DNA of 64,000 bases from Favolaschia claudopus (Eukaryota; Basidiomycota; Agaricomycetes; Agaricales; Mycenaceae): NCBI GenBank assembly GCA_037176885.1, contig JAWWNJ010000002.1, positions 310,001 through 374,000 on the forward strand. Reading direction: 5' to 3'. The position numbers and the translations under genes were made by a program. The number at the start of each line of letters is the position of its first letter. Positions within the stretch are counted from its first letter, which is position 1. This document shows, piece after piece, positions 56,201 to 64,000 of the stretch. Under the pieces are notes generated by a model. It made no database searches. It was not told the DNA's origin and saw only the letters and a program-made list of their open reading frames with translations.

Positions 56201-57725
56201 TCAGACCTGGAACGAAGCATCCGCAGAGGGAGCGCCGCGCCCGACTCCAGGTAGGTGAGGTCGCGAATGCACCAACACAAGCCTCCTCAAAGCACTGTGC
56301 CCGTGTTGGGAAGGCATCCCCTCCGAGCGAGATTCTACCAGTCCCGGTGCCTTTTCTCCCTTCGCAGCACCCCACATACGGCTCAGAAAGTTGCCAGAGC
56401 CGCTAGGACGAGTCATGGTTGGCATCGTCGCACTGACGGTGATGCTGGAGGCCGCCACAGAGGACCGTTTGGAGGACGCAGCAAGAGGTGCCGAAGTGCG
56501 CCGTAGACTGGGAGGTTGGGGAGAAAGAGCCGTTATCGTGTTCACGGAAGAAGTGTCTGAGGGCTTGCGGGAGCGAAGCTGCGTGTGTTGACCTTTGTAC
56601 GCGTACGTCGGTGTTGGCCGGATGATGAACTCCCGTTTGAACGATGGCGCGGGTTCACAGTCATCAGCCTGCTCGAATTCGGTCCGAGAGGGGATGAAGC
56701 GGGAGTTGCTGCCGTAGTAGACGTGCGCCTCGGTATCTGAGTCGGAGTCCGAGTCGCTGTGCCAACCTGAAGACGACGAAGACGAGGAAGAACTGTCGTC
56801 GATGAGCGGTTCCATTACCGAGGACGTGTACGAGAAAGCAGAGTCGCTGGAAGCATTGTTGTGCGACCGGAAGGAAGAAGAGAGGTGGGTTTGCGAGATA
56901 CGCTTGGCGAGTCCTCGAACTGTTGAGACTAGGGTCGACGATGGGCTCGAAGAAGACGATGACGATGACGACGCCGACAGGGAGTAAGAGGAATCCTTGT
57001 ACGACGCAACTCTCTCCTTCGGTGCCTCCACGTGAGCAACTCTAGGTCTGTTTGCTTGTGTGACCTTGTCCACAAGTGCTCGTGTGGTGGCGTACTGATA
57101 GGACATGAACGGGCCAAAGGTAGCGCAGGCTTCTTCTTCGTCGAATCGAAGGTCATAGTCAAGGAGGAAAAGAAGTTGTTGCTCCATCAGGTTCACCTCA
57201 TGAGTTTGGAACATGCGGGCGTGACTAGTCCAGTGAACGTTCTTGGGGCAGGAGTCGTTGAGGTATTTCGCAGAGACAATCAGGGTGGCGAGAAAGATAC
57301 GATGCCTCGTGCACGGCAGTCCTGATGCGTCAAATGAGTCAAACAACCACGGCGAGATGAAGGTCAGATTGGTACATACCTGTTGACACTAGAGGCAGTT
57401 TTGACCGAAGACGCTCCAGGTAGATCAGGGTCGCGAGAAAGGTCGACGTCTGTACATGCGACCTCTCGACAAGACCGCATATGAAGTGTTCGAGAGGAGG
57501 AACGGGATGTTGGTACCCTCCAGATCTATAGGAGTTTGCTGCTTTGTAGGGCTCCTCGCCGGCGATTTTGAGAACGCTTGACGCTAAGCGAGATACGTAT
57601 CCGACCATCTCGACGGTTATAGGCTGGGACAAGAGGAACACGAGCCCAGGATTGTGCGCGGCATATGGGAGGAGCGAAGCAGGGTGGTGAACTCCCAGAC
57701 GGCGAGGATGAAAGCGCTGAGACAT
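56201..57725 (-). CDS. PHO85-type (Pcl-like) cyclin
   Basis: The cyclin fold occupies the first ~170 residues: AANSYRSGGYQHPVPPLEHF, SHVQTSTFLATLIYLERLRS, then across an intron GLPCTRHRIFLATLIVSAKY, LNDSCPKNVHWTSHARMF, HEVNLMEQQLLFLLDYDLRF. The remaining ~270 residues are Ser-rich and disordered, with acidic Ser/Asp runs. The pattern of the cyclin box matches Pcl1/Pcl2/Pho80-type regulators of the kinase Pho85. Two exons; the intron (GTATGT to GCATCAG) keeps phase. The ATG at 57725 starts MSQRFHPRRLGVHH; the frame upstream lacks another ATG. Confidence 0.87.
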
Positions 57726-57981
57726 TTGACAAAAGAGAACGGGTGATAATAGAGAAATGTTAAAAAGTGTATCAAGACGGGGCGGAAAAAGGAAGCAGGG
57801 TGAAGGGAGAAGGAGAGAGAGGGAGGACCCAACCAAACAAACGACGCGTCAGTTTTGATCACCCTCAGGTCACGGGACGGCGATTCGAAGGGCCCCTCAG
57901 CTTCAACCCGAGTTTGTACCTCCACACACTGAGCTACTGAGTCGATAGATTCGATGCAGATATTTACAAATGGGACTGCAG

Positions 57982-60900
57982 CTACTCCTGACCCGTCGCG
58001 ACATTCCATGTCTTTTTCAGCAACTCAGCAGCCGGGTCAGTCGAACCTTCGAACTTGGCAAACGACACGGTAAACAGTGTTGTCGAATAGTTCCGCAGAT
58101 ATGGCGCAAACTAGAAAAGAGAAAATCAGACAAGCGGAATCAGAAGCCACGGAGTTTATCTTACCGCGCGACAAAATTGCCGGTACCAACCCCACGTCTC
58201 CCATGCATTCCATTGATCCTTCTCCCAAGCAGCACGATCATTCCAACCCTCCTCTGAGATCACAACTCGAGAAAGAGGATTAGGATTCGGGTCGGAGGGA
58301 GACGGTGCAAGGCACGACACAAATCCGTCTAGCGTCCGAGAAAGGACGCTCTTCTGCTCTCGCGTCAAACTCGCAAAGGCCTTGAGCGCGGTAGTGAGGG
58401 CTGGATTGTCAACCGCAGACGCCTCGTCTGTGTGCGATATATGAGCGATTGAAGCAAGTTGAATAAAAAGTCATGCCCGACCTGGCTTCACTTCAGCGTC
58501 CACCTCCATCGCATTACCATCTGCGCCACCACTAGCTTTGGCCTTCGCGCGCGCATCATCATCCTCCTTTCTCAACGTGGTCACCTTCCTCCGCGCAATC
58601 ATCACACGACCATTAGCCTTGTCCAGCGCCGCCTTCAACAAATCCCACTCAAACGCGCTTAGGCTCAGCGGCCCAGTCGACTCGCTCAACTCTCTAATCC
58701 CAGCCCTGTTGATGAACGTCCACCCCACCACGTCCGTCGGGTCAACAATCTGATACTGCATCAACTTGTCGAAAACAATGGCTACCATATGCCGGTTGTG
58801 TTTCCAGAACGCAGCACAGGCGGTGAGGATGTCCGCTTTCGCTTCCGTACTCCCGCCTGCGACATGACGCAAAAGCGGGAGATACCGCTCTATCGCGTTC
58901 AAAAGATGCGAGAAAGATCGGGAACCAATGTGAAGCAGCGATTGTATCGCGATTGAGCGGACCAGGCCGTCGGTGTTGACGACAGCATCATCCGAAGACT
59001 CTAGCGTCGCCTTGAGAGTTTCGAGTTGAGCTATCACGTCCTTTGCGTCTGCCCGCCCACGGAGAAGGTTAAGAACAGATTGCGCAGCGTCGTGATGCGG
59101 TTTTGCTGCATACAAGTGAGTCTTCGCCAGGGCGAGACATGCAAGAACAACATACCAGGATCGTCGTACTCAAAATTGGGTCCGGGTGCTTGCTCACCAA
59201 TTGTCTGGGTTTCGGGAGCTTGCATCTCCGGAGGCAGAGTTTTGAGAATACGGTCATGATAGGCCAGGCGGATTTCAAATTCAACAGCTCGACGCATGAA
59301 AGCGCGTTTCGGGTGTTGAATGTCAAGTGAAAGATCCGGTATCCTGCGTATTCTGTCAGCAGAGAAGATATTAGACTAAGAGAGAGCCTACCATTCTTTC
59401 CACACCCATTGGAAACCAAAGTTACTCATGTGGATCGCAAACCATTCCGCGAACCGTCGAGCCACTTCAACGTCGAGTCCTTCGCCGAGCATGCTGTAGA
59501 GTCTGCGAATGGATTTTCCCACCGCAGGTCCAACAGTAGAGGGTGCAAGCTTGCACAACTCCGTGATGAGGCTTATATAGTAGATGGGTTTATGCGAAGT
59601 TTCGGGCAGCGTGAGATATCCACCGAGAATATTCTAACCAACATTCAATGGATGAGCTTGATTTCAAAGACAGAGCGGGCTTACCTCAATGATTGTGCTT
59701 TCGAGCTGCCACCCTATCCCCTCTGTGGCTTCGGGAGCGGCCCCTGGCTTGGGCTTGAAGGTACCAGGCTTCGTCCATTTGGGATATTCAAGGAGTAGCC
59801 GGGCAGCCTCTTTCCGGTTCACTTCGAATATGTCCACGATATCGCGGATACCCATCCTGACGACATATCCTTCTGGCGATTCAAGGTCGGGGGTGATCTA
59901 TGGCGAGTGAGTACACATTTATTGGCAGACGGAAAAAGTAACTCGCATCATTCTCAAAGATATGGAGGAAATATTCTGGCCATTCTTCTTTCTTGACATG
60001 TGAATCCTCGCCAGACTCCGCTGACAGACTGTCCAGCTCAATGATTTCTGGAGCCACAAGGACTGAAGGTAGATCGAACGGCGTAAAGAGAGAAGAGTCT
60101 AGCTCAGGATAGGTGGCGTAGGGCTGGCAAAAGGACGATTTTGTGGCCAAAAAATCAGAGTCGTTGAAAGCACTGAGCGATAAGAGCACTGAATCGAGTA
60201 GCTGGCAATATCGTTGAGAAGAATCAGCAGAGATAGAAAACCGGAAAAGTCACATCATAGGCGTTCCCAAAACCTCCGTCTGGGTTCGTCTTAAATACCG
60301 GTTGTGCTAGCCACTTTGGGTTCGCATTATTGTCATTGTACGTTCGGATGGCTGTGATTATTTCTTGCACGCGTTCTTTGGAGCTGGGTTTCAGAACTGG
60401 ACCTCCCTGATATCCTGAGTTGCAGTCCACAAATCGTGAAGGTAAAAGCCACATACAATCATCAAGCCCTCGGCTGCGCAAACAGCTGCTTTTTTGGCCC
60501 GTCCTTGTGAAACACCGAACTCTTCGAGCACAGCGGTAAATGATTCGAGGAGAGTCAGCATTGACTCGGTCGAGATTAGCTTCGCCACGGTCAAGTGAGC
60601 AAAGAAGTGAATCTATACAAACATGAGAGGAAAATATTGAAGCACATATGGACAACACTCACGCAAAGTCGCGTCTCGCGCCAGGCTAGTTGGTCAAGGT
60701 ACCCTTGAAAACCTTTCCAAAAATCCTCCAAGATTTGTTTTCCCAGAGAAGAGCCATCGTCGTTGGACGCGTCTTCGGTCGAGTTGTGTAACTGGCGGAG
60801 TAGTGCCGCGTAATAAGGGATTTTGAACGGTTGTTCCGTTACACTGAGCGACTTGAATGGATATCCTGGTGGACACAAGAGAGCACATACGCTATCCGAA

Positions 60901-61244
60901 AGGCTTCAGAGAGATTTGAGACAACCCTAGGTGTGAACTCCCGGATTTGCTTCTCAATAAGAGGGAGTTCTTCAAGGGCATCCTTGAACACCGTTGAGTC
61001 GACCCGTAGTCCGAAACAAGCATCACTCTGGAGGCTGCTCACCACCTCTCCGAACTTTATAATAGCATTTTTGAGCTTGTCTGCCGGAGATTCATAGGGT
61101 TCGCGTCGACGGTCATCATAGTCGTCTGCGGACGATGTTGTGTATTTCGAAAAAGTGGCAGCCAAGTTGTTCGTCAGTCTCACCTCTGTGCTGGCGTCTT
61201 CGGTTACCACCGCCTCCACGGTGGTATTGTCTGTCGTAACTCAT
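57982..61244 (-). CDS. NCBP1: nuclear cap-binding protein subunit 1 (CBP80)
   Basis: The large subunit of the nuclear cap-binding complex, which with CBP20 binds the m7G cap of Pol II transcripts and aids splicing, export and nonsense-mediated decay. Exon 1 is short and Gly/Arg-rich (MSYDRQYHRGGGGNRRRQHR), spliced to DDYDDRRREPYESPADKLKN. MIF4G-type helices follow: QIREFTPRVVSNLSEAFRIA, ILEDFWKGFQGYLDQLAWRE, VSQGRAKKAAVCAAEGLMI. Then VNRKEAARLLLEYPKWTKPG and a large C-terminal domain with TDGLVRSIAIQSLLHIGSRS, FSHLLNAIERYLPLLRHVAG and WEKDQWNAWETWGWYRQFCR, ending at the TAG at 57982. At least ten exons. The ATG at 61244 was chosen because splicing from it restores the typical N-terminus. Confidence 0.92.
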
Positions 61245-61543
61245 TTACAGAGAGCACCCAGTGAACCGTTCAATGAACCAGCGTGAATATCAACCAAGGT
61301 GAATATCAACTTTCAAGCCGTTTGGCGCTGGCTGACGTTCAGCCAAAAACCGAGCACTGCCACCGCACCGCCACACTTCACCTCTTGAACTCGATCAAGC
61401 GCGACTGCAAAAAATATTTGCGGGCGGGCTGTCGCCTGAGGGTACTCTCCTACTTCCGGTGGCAGCTGGACTGGGTATCTCCTTTGCTGTTCATCTCTTC
61501 TCTGTAACTTACCGTCGTTTCCAGAGATTTTCATGAAAACTAC
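61245..61543. promoter_or_regulatory. divergent promoter region, NCBP1 and PPR-type gene
   Basis: 299 bases between two start codons pointing apart, so shared by both genes. An out-of-frame ATG at 61533 precedes the chosen start at 61544 of the right-hand gene by 11 bases and could act as an upstream start. Confidence 0.5.
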
Positions 61544-64000
61544 ATGCAATGCATCTTCCCAACCACAGCTAGCAATGCATTCCGTGTTTTCTCCGCTAGA
61601 ACAACCACTTTTCCTTCCACCAGAGTCGGGCTCATTACAAGAGTTGCTCGGGGGTCTCCACAGAGGTTTCGAGCTACCGCGCGCGTCCTGGTGACATCGG
61701 CCGCACTGTCCAACTCGCATGTTAGTCTGGACACCTCTCCGTCTGTTCAAGAAGAGTTGAACGTGTCGCACTCCTTGCCGAACCTAGAACGGCCGTCTAA
61801 AATATCCTTTGCTGCCGCTACCGCCATTCGTCTATGCGTCAAGAACGGTGGGATCGCTGACGGATTTTTCGTCCTCAATTCCATCCGATACGCCGCACAT
61901 CGCCAAAGGAATTCTTCACTTCCTTTCAAGATGCCGGGAATGCTCTACTCAAAGATCGAGTTCGAGGCTGCCGCATTGCAATTTGGTCCCGACGTTTCGC
62001 CACGCCTGTCTGCGCACACCCTACTGCACGGTCTAATCCGCAATAAGTTGGCCGAGCCAGCGTTCGAGCTCGCAAAGTTGATGATGGCTGAGGGCCTAGT
62101 CATTCGTAGTGCCTCAATGCAGGCCGTTCTTGAATCGCTCGTCTCATCTGATACGCCGCGACGCTACGTATCCCGTGGCATTCCCTTCGCCCCTCCTAGT
62201 CCTACCATTCCTTTGGGACGTGCCGCCGACGTTCTCCACCTGCGCCCATCTATCATGCCGGATCGACGAACTCGGTTTGCTTTGCAGCTTTTGTTTCTGG
62301 CCCGTCGACACCGTCAGCGGCGCACAGATGCCATGTTCAAGCTATTCCTCGCCGCTACTTTACTGCACGGAGAACTGATCATCTTCTCGTTGCTGTTTGG
62401 TTGGACCTGCAGGGACTGGCAGACATCGTACTCCCTGCAAGCCAATCTTGAAGGCCTGCTCGACGACGAGGACTCCCAATCGTCATGCCAGGTGGTAATT
62501 GCCCGAAAGCGTTTGGCTCACCTGCGGAGCGAAGCAATTTTCCCGGATCAGCAGTCACTGGAAAGTGGCCTTACGATCATCGACACCATTCTTACACGCG
62601 ACGGCCAACAACCGAGACCCACCCACGATCGTTTGGTGGCTTTACAGGCACTGGGAAACCTTGCAGGTCTTCTCGACAGAAAGCAGATACCTTTCAGCGA
62701 ACTCGCAACCCTCATTAGCCTGATGTACAAGTGCCCCCGAGTAGACGACGAGATCTGGATTGTGGGTGATGGCGGCTGTCCAGAGCGAATAAAAGCGCAT
62801 GACTACTTCCATCAAGTGCTTTTGAATCTCCTCCAGACACTCCCTCGTAGACCCCCATCACGCCCTCCCATCCGAGCTCGATCTATCATACCCAATGCCC
62901 TCACTGAAAACCATCGGTATCCCATGCTCCCTCCCCTGGAATTATCTGGCTACAATGCGCTCTTGCATTATGCTCTACGCCAGCGACTGTCTCCGGCGCT
63001 CGCAGAGACGGTTCTCGTCCATATGGCAAAAAAGCGATGGAAACCTGTTCATGCAGACATCGTAACAGCCAACATCCTACTTCGTTCGGGAACATTGATG
63101 CGCCGCTACGACATCGTCTCCGAGGTTTTGGAGAAAAGTAACCTAACATACGTTCTGGCCGTCCCTCCCCGCGATATACCCAACTCGACCGACCCTCCTC
63201 CTCCAACGCATATTCCGTTACCTCCTGTGTCGGCTGCACAGAACCGAACCGAAGTCGTCGTGAATCGCACCAGGCTGGGCAAAGTGCTGGGTCGTATCGC
63301 CGACGAAGAGATGCACATCCCGGAGCTGCCGTCTAAAGCTGATGTGTACTCTCTGACAACCTATATTGCCTACCTTACATCGAGAGGTCGCCCGCACAAG
63401 GTTACAAAGCTCCTTTTCGGCTTGTTCCCTGAGCTCGATACCGATAAATATCCTACGAATTCAGAACGACGGTCTGACAAGCCTCGAGGACGCCGCGCCC
63501 TCCTTACAACCTACCGTCGCGCAATAGCTCTCGGCCCAGTCTTCTTCTCCGCCGTCTTGAACGCATTGTATAAATCCGGACAGCCTGCGCTTGCGGACCG
63601 CGTCTGGCACCTGGCAATGAAAGCAGAGCAACACAGTTGGGAACGCCAGTTGCTGCCAAAGTGCAAACCTTGGATCCTGGAAGTTCACGCTTACACCGTC
63701 ATGCTGAACTGCTACGGCGATCTCGCGGCGCGTCGGACACCTTGGCGGTTGACTCTTCCACCGCAGCGGATAAATCATAGGACGGCAGTCAGTTCTGCTT
63801 GGGCCAACTTCTTGTATGAATGCCAGAAACTGCCGACGCCTTTACCTGCGGACTCGGTTTTGGAATTGCTGCGTCGCGTCATGAATTACGCTGCGTTCGG
63901 TGTTTTTCGACGCTTGATTCACTTCCGGCGACAATACGCGGAAACTGCGGAGTTCAAAAGCTGGTTCGCGGATAAGGACATCCCCAAGCCCGATGCGCGC
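61544..64000 (+). CDS. probable mitochondrial PPR-type RNA-binding protein, partial
   Basis: An unbroken frame of 819 codons from ATG 61544 to the last base, so the 3' end is outside the window. The N-terminus MQCIFPTTASNAFRVFSART is basic and acid-free for the first ~55 residues (mitochondrial targeting character). The rest is mainly helical pairs with PPR-like spacing: SPRLSAHTLLHGLIRNKLAE PAFELAKLMMAEGLV (written as two pieces), FSAVLNALYKSGQPALADRV, and VHAYTVMLNCYGD. Such proteins usually act in organellar RNA maturation or translation. No introns are needed, unlike most neighbours. The family call is from helix-repeat pattern only; the coding status is firm. Confidence 0.8.
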   Translation, partial: MQCIFPTTASNAFRVFSARTTTFPSTRVGLITRVARGSPQRFRATARVLVTSAALSNSHVSLDTSPSVQEELNVSHSLPNLERPSKISFAAATAIRLCVKNGGIADGFFVLNSIRYAAHRQRNSSLPFKMPGMLYSKIEFEAAALQFGPDVSPRLSAHTLLHGLIRNKLAEPAFELAKLMMAEGLVIRSASMQAVLESLVSSDTPRRYVSRGIPFAPPSPTIPLGRAADVLHLRPSIMPDRRTRFALQLLFLARRHRQRRTDAMFKLFLAATLLHGELIIFSLLFGWTCRDWQTSYSLQANLEGLLDDEDSQSSCQVVIARKRLAHLRSEAIFPDQQSLESGLTIIDTILTRDGQQPRPTHDRLVALQALGNLAGLLDRKQIPFSELATLISLMYKCPRVDDEIWIVGDGGCPERIKAHDYFHQVLLNLLQTLPRRPPSRPPIRARSIIPNALTENHRYPMLPPLELSGYNALLHYALRQRLSPALAETVLVHMAKKRWKPVHADIVTANILLRSGTLMRRYDIVSEVLEKSNLTYVLAVPPRDIPNSTDPPPPTHIPLPPVSAAQNRTEVVVNRTRLGKVLGRIADEEMHIPELPSKADVYSLTTYIAYLTSRGRPHKVTKLLFGLFPELDTDKYPTNSERRSDKPRGRRALLTTYRRAIALGPVFFSAVLNALYKSGQPALADRVWHLAMKAEQHSWERQLLPKCKPWILEVHAYTVMLNCYGDLAARRTPWRLTLPPQRINHRTAVSSAWANFLYECQKLPTPLPADSVLELLRRVMNYAAFGVFRRLIHFRRQYAETAEFKSWFADKDIPKPDAR

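Noticed and set aside
55576..56280. 234-codon minus-strand frame
   Set aside because: Overlaps the cyclin stop in another frame; composition is that of AT-rich flank, no family seen.

Overview
The window is nuclear DNA of a filamentous basidiomycete, most likely an Agaricomycete. The genes are densely packed on both strands. Most are split by many short GT-AG introns of about 45-70 bases, and conserved eukaryotic housekeeping genes alternate with lineage-specific Agaricomycete families (F-box proteins, a seven-transmembrane receptor-like protein, an arrestin-fold protein, a STAND/NLR ATPase). No rRNA, tRNA, CRISPR or bacterial operon structure was found. Coordinates of spliced genes run from start codon to stop codon and include introns.

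Layout. 0.9-5.8 kb: farnesyl diphosphate synthase, a gene-poor stretch with a decayed ~285-bp tandem repeat, and cytochrome c oxidase subunit IV. 6.1-10.6 kb: a foldback transposon-like element next to a tandem pair of F-box genes. 11-18.6 kb: a mitochondrial Xaa-Pro peptidase (ICP55), a PNUTS-type PP1 regulator and an HMG-box protein. 19-24 kb: a terminal-inverted-repeat element with a 5-bp target duplication, a SAP-like hypothetical gene, a WW-domain gene with a 12-nt microexon, and TRAP-alpha. 25-28 kb: two head-to-head copies of an undescribed gene unit; a third copy lies at 53.9-55.4 kb. 28-39 kb: an MFS transporter, a tandem pair of small membrane proteins, and an NLR-like protein with a probable MLKL-like N-terminal bundle. 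39.7-49.5 kb: D-serine dehydratase, an F-box protein, a secreted Ser-rich protein, an arrestin-like protein and a 7TM protein. 51.9-64 kb: a small membrane protein with a decayed tandem copy, a WBP2-like GRAM protein, gene-unit copy c, a PHO85-type cyclin, cap-binding protein CBP80, and an 819-codon ORF (probably a PPR-type mitochondrial protein) running off the right edge.

The most unusual material is the three-copy gene unit (25.0-26.5, 26.6-28.0 and 53.9-55.4 kb). The copies share a promoter with a 51-bp repeat, a Pro/basic-rich ORF and tandem Gly-rich phase-1 exons. A 70-base block just after the last stop is identical in all three copies although the coding parts have diverged. Other points of interest are a transposon that supplies the stop codon of an F-box gene, the NLR with no C-terminal repeats, and several PPxY-bearing proteins in a window that also holds a WW protein.
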